DNA of 64,000 nucleotides from NCBI GenBank assembly GCA_018105865.1, contig CM030848.1, forward strand, positions 3,643,501 through 3,707,500, given 5' to 3'. Every line of letters starts with the position of its first letter. Position 1 is the first letter of the stretch. The translations under genes were made by a program, and so were the position numbers. This DNA is from Metaphire vulgaris. Lineage: Eukaryota; Annelida; Clitellata; Crassiclitellata; Megascolecidae. Below are positions 34,474-46,783 of the stretch, one piece after another. Below the pieces are notes generated by a model, which searched no databases, was not told the DNA's origin, and saw nothing but the letters and a program-made list of their open reading frames with translations.

Positions 34474-34966
34474 CACTATTGCTAGTCACCCACCGTAAGT
34501 AGACGAATGCTAGTCGTCTAGTGAGATCTATGTGTCTGATTCATGCTTCACAGATTTTATATTATGCACCAATCTAGATACTTTCAGTCTCGTCTCCTCA
34601 TTTAACTAAATACGGTCGATTTCGTTTATTCAGTCAGTAGCAAGACATTCGCAGCACAGTTCAGCTAACAATGACGATGGGAATGACAACAGCATTTCTC
34701 TTGCAATGAGTTGACATATGGATATATCATATACTGTATAAGGTTCTAGATTCTCTAGGACATTACTAGCAATTCCAATAATTTAATTTTCACCTACTAT
34801 CTCATTTTCCCGCATTGCCCGGTTAAAATCCAGAGTTTCCAAATGTCCCTTTAAAATTAAAATTGTCCTTTATGTTGCGTGCGCTGACTGCTCACCACGC
34901 TGGCAACCACGTTGTTAGAGTTAAACCATGAGCATGAGTCCATGATTAAAAGACTTTGATTGTGAT
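34474..34966. other. No recognised feature
   Basis: Spacer between two hAT-type elements; nothing seen. Confidence 0.5.
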
Positions 34967-35137
34967 CAGTGTTTTTTCTAGGCCTTCTCTGGGTGGAATT
35001 CCCTTCCCCGAAAGTTTGAAATTTCTTCCACCCCAATTTTTTTACATTTTGGCAAGTAGTATGACCTCCCCATGTATGTTCTCCCCCACAACAAATTCTA
35101 AACTCTCCCAATGTCTAGGTGGCTAGAATAGCCACTG
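34967..35137 (+). mobile_element. 171-bp hAT MITE (family F)
   Basis: Ends CAGTGTTTTTTCTAGGCC and GGTGGCTAGAATAGCCACTG. The left flank is ATTGTGAT and the right flank ATTGTGTG. Related copies: 41300-41476 and 53420-53727. Confidence 0.85.
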
Positions 35138-35929
35138 ATTGTGTGATTTATTTTATGGCAGCACTGAATGACTAATTTAATACTACTGACAGTTATGATG
35201 GAAACAGCTCGAAAACGCCAGCAGTTCTTCGAGCGATGACTATTCTTCACGTTCTTTTGAAAGTAGATAAACGGCGTCTATTTCTGGCCAGTAATCTGGT
35301 CTTGACGACAAAGAAATCAACAGGCGGCAGCATTTGTGCAGCAGTATCATCTTTTTAATTCTACACTGTTAATCCCAATCTGATTGCGTGCAAATATTTA
35401 GCTAAATCAACGAACAACGTGCGCATAATCTGATTCCGATTGGTTTGACTAATTCGACTGTGAAGCGGACGTCATTTCCCTCGAAATGCTGCGCACGCAA
35501 TGGGCATGCGGAATTTCGTTGAATATTGACGGGTCACGCAGCCTTGCATCCGTCATATGCAGTTAGTATCGATACTTTGAAACTGCAAAGACAATGAACA
35601 TCGAATTGATGAAAACGGCTACATCGAAAAATCGTTTCGTAACAAAACGAATTAGCATGTTGGTGCTGAAAATGAAATAAGCTCTACTGTGATTGATTGC
35701 GTAGGCCTACGCGGCAAAGTCCCCAGCTGAAAGCGAAATGATTACAAACTACTGTAGGCCTAGTTAGCACAAATTCCTCGACAAAGTGATTTGATATCCA
35801 GCCGTTTCTCTTGTCTCAATGGACCTTTGACCTAGTAAAAATCTGATGTACACTGTAAGATCAAATAGAAGGCTATACTTACTTTTGAATTAACGATAGG
35901 CCTAGGGCCTATAGGCTATAACATTTAAA
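35138..35929. other. No recognised feature
   Basis: No open frame above 60 codons and no repeat recognised. Confidence 0.5.
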
Positions 35930-36145
35930 ATCATTTCCTCAATAGCTGTAACGTCCCAACCAAAATGACCCTTTGGATTAAATTACCCCTCTTGACTGGT
36001 CCTCTTCTTGACTGGTCCCCACCTTTTGGCTATAGCCATTACATATTGATTAAGATTTAACGCCTAGGTACTTAAACTAAGGAGGAACTACTGCGATACT
36101 ACTTTATAAAGGCACTATAGACATTCCCTGATTTTACTTTTATAC
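35930..36145 (+). mobile_element. CR1-like LINE 3' untranslated fragment (family D)
   Basis: Matches 58250-58460 in order: AAAATCATTTCCTC, TAGCTGTAACGTCC, TTTTGGCTATAGC, GGAACTACTGCG and GATTTTACTT. It is only the 3' end, as expected from strong 5' truncation. Confidence 0.75.
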
Positions 36146-36239
36146 AGCATGCAGTACAATGTATCGTATATTTGTGTCTTCGATTTTCTAAAGTTTTGAT
36201 CAGAACTGTCTTAAAATATGATATTTGCAACTAGTCTAA

Positions 36240-36345
36240 AATTCTTCTTCTTCATGTGCCATGTATTGCTACGTCGGCGACCATGGATTTTTACTCTTCT
36301 CTGTTTCTGACTTTCCTTATCAGTTCGATGTTAGTCAAGAATTAG
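36240..36345 (-). mobile_element. RTE-like LINE 3' end fragment
   Basis: TTCTTCTTCATGTGCCATGT followed by ATGGATTTTT and TCTCTGTTTCT resembles 7310-7390, the 3' end of LINE B. No coding part is left. Confidence 0.5.
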
Positions 36346-36449
36346 GGCATCCAATCCGCCTAGAAATTATGATCATATCCAATTAACGCACTTCTTTCTT
36401 TTCTTCCGTCGTTCCCTATTGAGTTGGACGATGGGTCTGAATAAGTAAT

Positions 36450-36552
36450 TAATCAGTCAGTCAGTCAGTCAGTCAGTCAGTCAGTCAGTCAGTCAGTCAG
36501 TCAGTCAGTCAGTCAGTCAGTCAGTCAGTCAGTCAGTCAGTCAGTCAGTCAA
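36450..36552. repeat. (CAGT)n microsatellite
   Basis: About 25 uninterrupted CAGT units. Confidence 0.98.
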
Positions 36553-36629
36553 TCAACCAATCAGTCCTAGACCACGTCACGGATGACGAGATTATTAATT
36601 ATTATTAATTAATTACTATTGTAATTACT

Positions 36630-37004
36630 ATTGCATAAATGAGTTGTTTGAGAAAGATGTTGGGAGTAAGTAGATTACAAAGAATAAGAAATGAAGACAT
36701 CAGGAAAAGACTGGGGATGAGAGAGACAATAATAGCCTAGATACAATCAGAACAAAAAGACTTAGTTGGTATGGACACGTAAATAGATTGAAAAGCAACA
36801 GACTCCCATATAAAGCACTTTACACATACAAAGAAGGCAAAAGAGGAAGAGGAAGACCCAGGAAAAGTGGATAGATAACACCAAAGAAGACTTCGAAAGA
36901 TATCAAATGGCAATAATAGATGGAATGAGATTAACAACGGAAAAAGATAAATGGAAAAGTTTTGTGTCAAGCTATTGCCGCTAATGAGCTGGCAGAAAGC
37001 AACT

Positions 37005-37068
<64 letters not shown>
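36630..37068 (+). pseudogene. RTE-like LINE 3' end with (GAT)n tail
   Basis: Across frames the plus strand reads RKMLGVSRLQRIRNEDIRKR, TIRTKRLSWYGHVNRLKSNR and GKRGRGRPRKKWIDNTKEDF, the C-terminus of RTE-like proteins. It ends in a GAT run at 37009-37068. Confidence 0.8.
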
Positions 37069-37225
37069 GTTACTATTGTTATTAAATGTTTAATTGCGTA
37101 ACTGTACAAACTCGCTAGTTTTGTTATAATTCGATTTAATGACTGTTTATTAATAATTTTAATTAAGTTTTAAATCCTGTAAACGGACGGAGACGCGCTG
37201 GGCTAGAAAGGTTGTAAACAATGGT

Positions 37226-38305
37226 TATTATTCTGCTATATCCTTCATGACTTCCTCGTTTGTCTTATGCTCTGTGTATTTTACTTTTAGCATTTTACTC
37301 CAAATCCACATTTCAAAAGCCTCTAATCGTTTTATATCTTCCTTTCTCATTGTCCACGTCTCCGCCCCATACAACGCCACACTCCATATCAATGTTTTTA
37401 CCAATCTATTTTTTAGGTTTAGTTTTAGTTTACTTTGCATCAGCTCCTTTCTTTTGTAAAAAGCTTCCTTTGCTATTGCTATACGTCTTCTTATCTCTTT
37501 ATTGCATCTGGCATCGGTTGTTATCAGACTTCCTAGATAGCTAAATTCCTTCACTTGCTCTATGATCTGTCCATAAACCTTTATTTTCACTCTCATTTCT
37601 TCTTTTTACTTATTACCATAACTTTAGTCTTTTTTGTATTGATTCTCATTCCATACTTTTCTGACACCTGTATCAGTTTATCCATTGCTTCCTGTAGCCC
37701 TTTTTGATTACTTGCTAGCTTGGCTTGATCGTCGGCATTAGAAGAGATGAAAAACAACAAAGCAGAAGGAGTGGACCACATACCAGCAGAAGCAATAAAG
37801 GTACTAGGAGAGAATGCAACGAACGAACTGGTCGAAATCTGCCAACAAATCTATATGACAAGAGAATGGCCGAAAGATTTTCTACATTAAATAATGATTC
37901 CGATTAAAAAGAAAGTAAAAGCAATGAAATGCGAGGACCAGTCTATTATGCCATGCGGCGAAGATCATTACAAGGTCATTAAAAAAAGGAGTACAAGCGA
38001 AAACAGATGCAATAGGATTCCTTGGAGAGGATCAGTTTGGATTTCGGAAGGGAAAAGGAACACGGGATGCAATCGGTTGTTTAAGAATGCTAAGTGAGAG
38101 AAGACTTTAAAATGGAAAAAATATCTATATATGCTTCGTGGATTACGAAAAAGCTTTTGACAGAGTAGACTGGAGGATTTTGATGAAAGCACTGAAAAGG
38201 GTGGGCGTGGATTGGGGAGACAAAAAGGCAGGGATGTCCACTGTCACCGCTGCTGTTTAACATATACATCGAAGAATTAGTACAAGAGGCGATGGAAAAT
38301 ACTGC
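37226..38305 (-). pseudogene. RTE-like LINE with 5' inversion
   Basis: From 37738 down on the minus strand: ADDQAKLASNQKGLQEAMDK, then a frame break and VYGQIIEQVKEFSYLGSLIT to NEEVMKDIAE. From 37739 up on the plus strand lies the upstream part of the same element: MKNNKAEGVDHIPAEAIKVL, FVDYEKAFDRVDWRILMKAL, then a deletion and PLLFNIYIEELVQEAMENT. The two parts meet head to head at 37738/37739. The element belongs to the family inserted at 5750-6808. It is truncated at its 3' end, and no target duplication was found. Confidence 0.85.
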
Positions 38306-38595
38306 AACAGCAATAAGCAAAAAAATTAACCAAACGCAAAATTATCATATTCTCGTAATGACATTTTTTGGACATCATAGATATTTTATTTATTTCAAGA
38401 CCAGCACCATAAACAAAAATACATAGAACCGCAAGAAACTTAACTAACTTATACTAGAAAAGAATCTGAGAGAGCAGCTAAACAAACTTCTTATTTCCTT
38501 GCCTGTAAAGGGATGAGTTGGTATCACACCCGCTAAAAGCGTGAAGGAATAGCAGAGAGGATTTAACTGTAACACATAGAGAATATTTGAAACCG

Positions 38596-39104
38596 CTAAC
38601 AGAGTGCGATAACTTTCCTTAAATTTCCAGACTTCAATAAGAAAATGTTGGCGGATGCTGAAGCTAATCCTGTGAGCATGATAAGCAGATCCGTGTCTTC
38701 TCCCACAATTACAACACATTCATGGTGTTGAGCAGCAGCAAGTGCACTGGTGACAATTAACTGGTCTGCATCTTCTGTCGCTTACTTAACGGAAAATCCC
38801 TCGCTTGCGAGTTTCTTTTTTTAAAGTTGGCTATAAGCCTTCCGTTGTTACGATCATTACATAGGAACTGTTCTTGAGGCATAGTAGTATTAGTAGCTGT
38901 CATTGACTCATTAAATATGACATCCGATGTAGTATGTCTCTTAGCAAGCCTATGGCGGTCAGCTGACTTGGTGCTCATTGATGACAACTCGGTGTCTGAT
39001 TTCTTAAGCATGGCTATCCTGCGCAAAGGCATTTCCGGATTCACTGGAATTTCCTCATAACCGATATTCACTTTGGACTTACCGGTAACTCCTCTGATAG
39101 GCAT
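38596..39104 (-). pseudogene. PIN-like nuclease domain ORF, frameshifted
   Basis: The minus strand reads KKSDTELSSMSTKSADRHRL, then KRHTTSDVIFNESMTAT and NDRNNGRLIANFKKRNSQAR. After a frameshift near 38775 it reads EDADQLIVTSALAAAQHHEC and VVIVGEDTDLLIMLTGLASA, up to a stop at 38596. The ADxLIV...VVGEDTDLL pattern is that of a PIN/FLAP-like nuclease family found in many invertebrate genomes, often in repeats. It is broken here and has no visible partner; I infer a mobile or retrogene origin. Confidence 0.55.
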
Positions 39105-39541
39105 GACTCGATTTTCTCCTTTTTTAGTTTACTTGTTTAAAGTTCTTTCCAGCAATGCTACTCATAGATGATTTGTCAATTTACATGGCCCTGTGACAGT
39201 TTATAGTTTCATCGCCAAGAACCCCATTAAGCTATCCAACTGTGGCTAGGTAACCCGATGAATACGTTGAGCTGGGGTTGGCACACTACCAAATCAGGTC
39301 TTGCTCCAGTAACCACCAGCAAAGACTACGCATTATACACTATACAGTATGAAATAGGAAATGATTCATATGAGACTCAAACCAGTTCACAAACTTTTGA
39401 ACGTCTTTGTTGTCGTGCAGTATTCTTGAATCCTTTGCATCAATGTTTATTTATTTATTGAAAGTTAAGATTTTTGTGGTAAATCGTCCTAGAAGGACTA
39501 CTCGAACACATTACATTGTACATGAATAATAGGCCTATAGG

Positions 39542-41030
39542 TCAGGATCTACCAGAATAGCTGATCTCGAACAGCCAAGTCTTCAGTCGCTTCTTAAATA
39601 TGTCAAGAGAAGTTGATGTTTGGACAGAAATGGGAAGACGATTCCAGGCTTTCGCTGCGGTAACCGGGAAGGCACGGTCGCCGGCAGTGGCAAGGCGTGT
39701 GCGCGGCACGAGGAGTGCTTCAGTGGAGCCAGATCGCAGACGCCTTCTACTGTCTGTGTCAGCCGATCTCTGGAGTTCGCACCGGAGATAGGAGGGACCG
39801 ATGTCGTGCAGGCACCGATAGACGAGGGTTGCCAACTTATATGTTATTCGCTCGGGGACCGAGAGCCAGTGTAGGTCTATCAACAGTGGCGTGATGTGGT
39901 CATACTTCCTTGATCGATGGATCAGGCGTGCAGCCGCATGAAGTACGCTCTGGAGTCTGTCGAGGAGGTATTTCGGGAGCCCTGCTAAGGTGGCATTGCC
40001 ATAGTCAAGTTTAGTGATTACTAAGGCACTGATCAAAGTCTTCAGGGCATTCAGAGATACATATTTTCGTATGCTGCGAATTAACCGCAGTGCTGCAAAG
40101 CAGCTGGCGACGGTGCGTGTCACGTGTTGCCTCGTCGTGGCGGTATTATCGATATAGATGCCGAGATTTCTGACATAGGAGCTTGGATGGATATCGTGAC
40201 CATTGATCCGGACCGAAGTGGATTGGAGCAGGTGCTGCTGTCTTCCGGTTGCCATCCATAAGATTTCTGTCTTCGCAGTATTGAGCTGGAGACGATTTGA
40301 GCCTAGCCATTCTGTCATTTCTGCGACACAGTTCGTAATTCGTGATTGGAGTTGTTGGGTTAGAGCTGAGTGACAACTCCCATATACTTGGGTATCATCT
40401 GCATATAGGTGTGCCTGCAGATCATGCTTGTGAGCTATGTCGAGTAGATCGACCAGGTATAATGCAAAGAGGATGGGTCCGAGGACTGAACCTTGAGGGA
40501 CCCCATTTGTGACTGGGTAATTCTCCGATGTTGAGTTGGCACAACGTACAGAGTAAGTGCGCTGGTTAAGGTATGATGAAAACCATGCAAGTGCGGTGCC
40601 ACCAACTCCGTAAGTTATTTCCAGCCTCTTCAGCAGAGTGTCGTGGTCGACAGTATCGAACGCTGAAGTCAGGTCTAGTAGTATCAGTGCCGCTACCTTT
40701 CCAGTGTCGAGTTCACGTAGGATATCTGCAATTACCTTCAGGACCGCTGTCTCGGTCGAGTGTGAGGCGCGGTAGGCCGACTGCAGACTTGGAAGCAGCT
40801 TGTGAGTCGTCAGATATTGGTTGAGCTGACTTGCTACAAGGCGCTCCAGTAGCTTAGAAAGAACCGATAGGTTGGAGATCGGTCGATATGATTTGACATC
40901 TGAGGGGTCAGAGTTAGATTTCTTGATCCGAGCTCATAGACATAAGCGGTCTTAAAGATAGTAGGCACTGTCCCCGAGGAGATCGAGCGATTGAAGAGCT
41001 CAGTGATAAACGTTCTGTTCAGAAGTACTG
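39542..41030 (-). pseudogene. CR1-like LINE (family E), 5' truncated
   Basis: The minus strand from about 41010 holds RT palm sequence broken by frameshifts (LFNRSISSGTVPTIF, FDTVDHDTLLKRLEIT-like codons, GSVLGPILFALYLVDLLDIA near 40480). A 258-codon open frame follows from 40318: MTEWLGSNRLQLNTAKTEIL, VRNLGIYIDNTATTRQHV, VITKLDYGNATLAGLPKYLL, DLHWLSVPERITYKLATLVY and FKKRLKTWLFEISYSGRS. Better preserved than the copy at 9698-10993. Confidence 0.87.
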
Positions 41031-41299
41031 AACGACAAACCGCACAAATCTTCAGGTTTTTCTGAAATAGCAGAAGGTGTCATAGTCATTGGCATAGTCA
41101 GAATTCACTTAGTTAAAGTACTGTCAGAGATGCCGCGACCATGACTAAGGCCACCAGTACTTTTCAATGATCGCACTAATATTATATGTTTGTTCGATTG
41201 TCATATTCGTGCAATTTCTACACCAAAATTTATCTGATCATCTGATTGTGAACCAACCATTTACCACAAACCGGTCATACTCTGTTGGTGTGAGTTTAT

Positions 41300-41476
41300 C
41301 AGTGTTTATTCTAGCCACCTTCACATTGGGGGATTTTGTAATGTTTCGGGGGACAAGGTCTGAGTCTCCACACTATTTTTGAAAAATTTCCATTCCCCAG
41401 CCAACATATAAAAAATTTGTTTGGGGGATTTTAAAACTTGGGGATTCCAAAGAGAGAAGGCCTAGAATAAACACTG
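41300..41476 (-). mobile_element. 177-bp hAT MITE (family F)
   Basis: Ends CAGTGTTTATTCTAGCC and GGCCTAGAATAAACACTG, with exact duplication GAGTTTAT (41292-41299, 41477-41484). In the opposite orientation to 34967-35137 and 53420-53727. Confidence 0.96.
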
Positions 41477-41484
41477 GAGTTTAT

Positions 41485-42111
41485 ACTTGAGGCTCAGCAT
41501 ATACAGGATAATTCATCCCAAACAAACCATGCTGGAAAAGAGTCAAACAAAGGAAACTCAATCTTTTTGGGACACATATGCAGAATCATAATCCTTATAA
41601 TACTAAAGTCGAACAACTCACATTAGCCCCTGTGTTCAACATTTGGCCGATAATCATTGACTTCCGGAAGGTGTCGCTAGAGTTCTACGTTGTCCGCCTT
41701 TTAGCTAGTTGTATTGGTTGTAATGTTGTTTCAAGTGTGATTTTTAGGGATAACAAAAGGATTTTATCACTTATTAGCTGTTTACGACTTGCGTATTAGT
41801 GATTCGGTATGTATGTTTGTACGTATGTTTTATGTAACGTAATAAAATGCCCATTTTGAAGTCTTTTTGTACCAATTCTTTCCTTCCGAACAACCGACCC
41901 AAATGAACCTAGCCAGTGAATAATAATTGTATAAGTAGTTTGCTATGCGAATCCGTATCGTTTTCTGTACATATGCGAGTAACTTGGTGATTTTTATTGA
42001 TGATTTGATAGATGATTTAGTGTGTTATGCGCCGAGAAACTAAGTTACGAATGGTGAGCGATATTTGAGTAATTAGTAGTAGTAGACTTCTTTAGCGCCA
42101 TTGTAGTAGTG
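41485..42111. other. No recognised gene
   Basis: Contains AATAAAA and short frames only. It lies just upstream of the P-like gene and could hold its missing first exon, but none was recognised. Confidence 0.45.
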
Positions 42112-42119
42112 CATCGGCA

Positions 42120-42296
42120 CAGTGGCGGCTCCACCGGGGGGCCAGGGGGGCCCGTGCCCCCTAATGAGAGCCTGCCCCCCCAGTTGGGACCCTATACTTA
42201 ATGCTACATACATTAAACAACAAATGGTTGGCCCCATGATTAGAAGTTGCCACCCCAACGGCCCCCCCCACTTGCCAAATCCTAGAGCCGCCACTG
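42120..42296 (+). mobile_element. 177-bp hAT MITE (family A)
   Basis: Ends CAGTGGCGGCTCCACC and TCCTAGAGCCGCCACTG with exact duplication CATCGGCA (42112-42119, 42297-42304). Confidence 0.97.
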
Positions 42297-42636
42297 CATC
42301 GGCACCAGTCGATGGTCGCTTAAGTAAATAATCGTAGTCGTGATCTTGTCCGTGGTGATTCGAGGTTGTAATCCAGAGGTCAGTCCGTGGTGATAAGCGC
42401 TGAGCTGCAGGAATTGTCTGCCCCACATTATAAAACCAGTAAAAAGTTAAAATAAAGCGTAAAAGTTATTTAAGGAAGTTATTTAGTAGTCCACAACAAG
42501 TGATTATGAATTACATTTTAATATTTTCTTGCATGAAATAGTCCGGTTTAGATAATAATCATGTACCTCTTTTATCACCTGCATGCATGATTGATGCAAT
42601 TAGTTTCTGACTATTAATTCCAATTGCAGTTTGCAG

Positions 42637-45467
42637 GGTGTCAACCAACAGCTCAAAGTGTTTTGTTCCAGGATGCACGTCTGGTTTGCAGTCGGCCAAT
42701 AGTGGTCTGGTGTTTATGTATCGACCATTGAAGAGCAGCTGGGTTCAAACAGTAGCCATGTTTCTCTCAAATGGACCTGTATCATCTTCAATACTCTCAA
42801 AGATGTTGCTGAAGCTGTTGTTTGCACTCGAAAGTCATGGCTACATGGTATAAACAGAAGCATTTTATTTAATGTTATGCATACAGTGTCACAGTTATCT
42901 TATCTTTAGATAGTTCATAGAGTTTATCATTGCACAGATGACTTTGTCAACCGGGAGATATGTTAAGTTGTTCAATGAGTACAGTATTACAATTACTGAC
43001 ATACGTTGTTTCGTTCCTGTTATTTGTAGGTTGATGGCATTATATGTGATGGTAGCACAACAAACCGAGGCGTTTGGAAGGAGTTTGGCATTAGAGGTCG
43101 CTCAGACAATGTTTACAATAGCATTTCTCATCCTGTCTTCGCTACGTCAGATAGCAGTCGGGAGCAGGATCGTCTATATTTCTTTTCTGATTATGTGCAC
43201 TTATTCAAATGTATCAGAAACAACTTGCTGAACAAGAAGGAATTTTCGGTATTTCTAAATTTTACATAACTTTTGTAAATTAATTTAAAACATAACTTTC
43301 TTCAAGTTTCATATTTGGGTTTTGCCTTGACCGAAAATAGTGAAATTTGTGAAATTCACTTCGAGTCTCAGTTTATTGATCGAGCCTTCACAACAGTTGT
43401 GGATGGACAGGTTATTTCAATAGATCGGATTCGCCCTAGACTCGCTGATGATGCTGTTCCAACAATATTTCCTAACTTACCAAAATATCTTACAAAGACA
43501 GTTGGTCAAAGGCGTGTGAAACGTAGAATGAACAGATTATTTGACATTCTTAATGCTAAACTACCTGTGGAAGGATTATGCCTAAATTCTGATAAGTTAA
43601 TGGTATGTTAAACCTGCAATGTATTTACATTTTACTTACTTATCTGTTGAAATATTGCTGTAGAAATAACGCATTGGTGCATGACAGTTATGCTTGTGAT
43701 GACACGATTGATGCAATTATTCTGTTATTAAGCTATTATGTCTGGTGGCAGTGTGAAATGCCAAGTATGACATGGTTGTGATGCTCTATATTGAAATTCT
43801 TGGCATTATGTTTGCAGTTCTTGCAAGATTGCTTGGCATGGCTGGACAGATGGGAAGCTCATACTACAGCTCTAGGCTGCACTAAGTTCCTGTCTGCTTC
43901 AACCAGTGTTGGTCTCCGAGTGACGTTGATATCGACAATTCAGTTGTCTCAAGACCTGTTAAAATATGGATATCAGTATATATTAACGTCAAAATTCAGT
44001 CAGGACCCGCTTGAGGTATATTGTAGTTGTATTTTAAATTAAAGTTATTACTTTTTAACAATGTTATCCTAATCTTAATAAGTTTGTTCAATTATCACTG
44101 AACTAAATTCAGACAATTTGTGGACATCCACGTTAAAAATTAGAAAAAAATCATCCTGAAAATTTATCACTGAACAAGGCACAGAAAATTGTATTTTACC
44201 ACTGAACACTTTCATTTTATCACTGCACATTTGTGTATCACTGCACAGGCCCGCAGTAAGTGGGGTACAGGTGCAGCTGCACCCTCTGGAAAAATGTAGG
44301 GGGTGCAGTGCACCCCCTGGAAAGAAGATGGGCTGCACCCCTCTGCACCCCCTTTCAGCTAAAATTCGTCAAAAATTGCCAAAATTTGCTAAAACTGGCC
44401 CAAAATTTGCTAAAATTTGTCCAAAATTGCCAACATTTGCAAAAAAATGTGCAAAAACGCCAGAAATTTGCTAAAATTAGCCAAAAATTGCCAAAATTTG
44501 CCGAAAATTTGCAAACAATTATCTTGTCCCAAAGAAAAGTGTGAAATGATGCTACTGCTTTTATCTGGAGAAAATCTGCACCCCCTGATGAAAATTCGTT
44601 CCAGCGGGCCTGTCACTGCACGTTAAAAGGTCCTGACTTGGTCAGTTATGAAGTTCATCAGTTTATGGGCACTGCTTTTTGGAGTTGTACATGCTATTAT
44701 GGTCTAACTTTCTCTTGCAGCGTTTCTTTGGCCTAATCAGATACGCAGCCGGATGTGATGACCACCCATCCACCACAATGTTTCTATATCTTTATCGCCT
44801 GCTCTCCGTCTACAGTCTACTGCGTCTACCAAAACGCTGCTCCTCGGTTGAATCGATTGGTATAGCCGTTCAACTTAAGCCTAACACCAGAACAACCACA
44901 AAGAGAGCACAGGCTGTCTCGACTGCAGCTGAATGTCTAGATGCAATGGCTGCATTTAGCAACGACGATTATGATTCTGATACCGAACCCAAACCCAGCG
45001 AACAATTTTCAGATTGTACAACAAAAGACAATATAGTCTATTATGTTGCTGGATTTGTTGTGCGTCACTGCCGCCGTGTTACGAAATGTTACACATGCTT
45101 GTCTGCTATTTCATCATCACCATCAAGCGATACTGGCACGAGTCTAATAAATATTAAATTGCGTGGTGCACTCTGTTGGCCGAGCAACACTTTATATGAA
45201 GCACTGCGTAAATTAGAAGCCGTTGTTGCATCATATTTGCAACAGGACATCGATACATTTGTGATAAATCAAATTATTGAGGATGGATTAACTGCCTTTC
45301 TTCCTGTACATGCGTTACTATGCGCAGACCATGCAGGTTGGCGTGCAGCTGAAATTGCCGTTTACTCTGCGGTGACAAGGCTGCACTGGCATGCTAAGTC
45401 ATTAAACAAAGAGTCCTTGTCAAGAATGGCAACAAAAACTAAACGGAAAGCTGCTAAGTTGTGCTAA
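42637..45467 (+). CDS. P-element-like (THAP9-type) transposase gene, rearranged
   Basis: Five segments with good splice borders: 42637-42847, 43030-43248, 43307-43602, 43818-44015 and 44721-45467. Segment 1: SKCFVPGCTSG, like a THAP start, then GLVFMYRPLKSSWVQTVAMF. Segment 2: VDGIICDGSTTNRGVWKEFG and FFSDYVHLFKCIRNNLLNKK. Segment 3: SEICEIHFESQF and RPRLADDAVPTIFPNLP, a THAP C-terminal half, then NRLFDILNAKLP. Segment 4: FLSASTSVGLRVTL and ILTSKFSQDPLE. Segment 5: RFFGLIRYAAGCDDHP and YYVAGFVVRHCRRV, ending in a normal stop. Junctions 1-2, 3-4 and 4-5 are in phase 0; 2-3 is out of phase. The catalytic core follows P transposases, which cut and join DNA. No N-terminal exon, terminal repeats or other P features were found. 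It could be a decayed element or a chimera. Confidence 0.75.
44246..44612. mobile_element. hAT MITE with CAGGCCCGC ends in intron
   Basis: Ends CAGGCCCGC and GCGGGCCTG with exact duplication TCACTGCA (44238-44245, 44613-44620). The core is a run of short CCAAAATTTGC repeats in varied spacing. Located between segments 4 and 5 of the P-like gene. Confidence 0.93.
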
Positions 45468-46783
45468 ATTAAACTTGACAATTTTAGCCAAAAGCTGCTT
45501 TTATGTTTATAGGCCTAATTATAGTAACTTCAGAAACACTACTGTGTTTTTGGACTACATACTGTGTTCTAATTCTGTTTGCATTTATAAAACGAAGTTT
45601 ATTAATGTCTTTAAAATAATTGTACTATGAGAAGAAATTCTGTGGTGGTTGAGCCTTCTGTGTTTTTAATTTCACTTTGTGAATTTCAGACTAGTAATTT
45701 TGAAAAGTGATTTGCCCAGTACAGAGTGGAAATTTTACTTGGCACTTGTCTATGTGGTCAGTTATGTGCAGTCGGCCAAAGTGCTGTGGAGTCAGACCCA
45801 CTTTTTCATGATGTCATTATCACCATGATATTGTTTGGTGTAATATTCCAAGTTTTGGTATTCATAGCAGTTATAAACTGTAAGTCTGTCACCTTTTATG
45901 CTGTAGAGTTGAACAGCTCTTTGTTTGAATGTAGCATTAATGACCTTTGAATGTATCGCATTGTGACTGTGTGTGTGTGTGCGTGCGTGAAGCCCTTATT
46001 TGCATGTAGTGCTAATGAGCGTTTGACAGTAACGTGTTGTGACCTTGTTAATTAGATCCGTCTCTTAGAATGGTTAGTTTCACACTACTGATCAAGACTG
46101 ATCTTTCTCTTAATCACAGAAATGCACCATCAGCAAGATGGCATTTTAAACCCTCAGATGCAACGTAGATCCCATGGGGTTTAGTCGACTATTTGAACTT
46201 GACGGGTACAGCTGACAACCAATGAAAGCAGCCTGGCTAGGCCTAGAAGCAACAGTCATTGCACAGACTGAAGACCGCAGTTGGGGTTGGAGTTAAGCAT
46301 ATTCGACTATCCACAGCTTCTTGTGACAATAGGCGCTACTACTACAGTACTACAACTACTACTGCTACGCTTCTTGTGCCAATGCAATGTCTCCACCACA
46401 ACCCCCCTTAAAGGGACAGGGGCCTTGATTGCTCCCATGTCTGCCAAACCCACTTTGCTTTCCCTGCAATGTGAAATGAGAATCATGCTCATCATCATCG
46501 CACAACTCTTGCAGCAAACACAGTACAAATTTCATGCTGCATCATCTCTTAAGTTTACTTTAGAGTACATATTTTCTAAATGGCTAATAATTGAATCAAA
46601 ATTTGACCAGTATTGGTCTAACATTTGCATTGGTGTCAAAACCCAGGACAAACTGTTTAATCTTAACTGTTTAATTGAACACCATCACAAAAACCAGTAA
46701 CATGAAAGTCAACATTTAGAGAAATAGTAACCTTCAAACTTGGAATATCTGAAATGTCATTCAAACACATATGGAGACATGAG
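45468..46783. other. No recognised gene
   Basis: A 139-codon plus frame at 46281-46700 has no recognisable domain. A GT/GC-rich short run lies at 45967-45990. Confidence 0.45.

Noticed and set aside
46281..46700. 139-codon plus-strand gene
   Set aside because: Low-complexity Leu/Thr-rich translation, no domain, no splice context.
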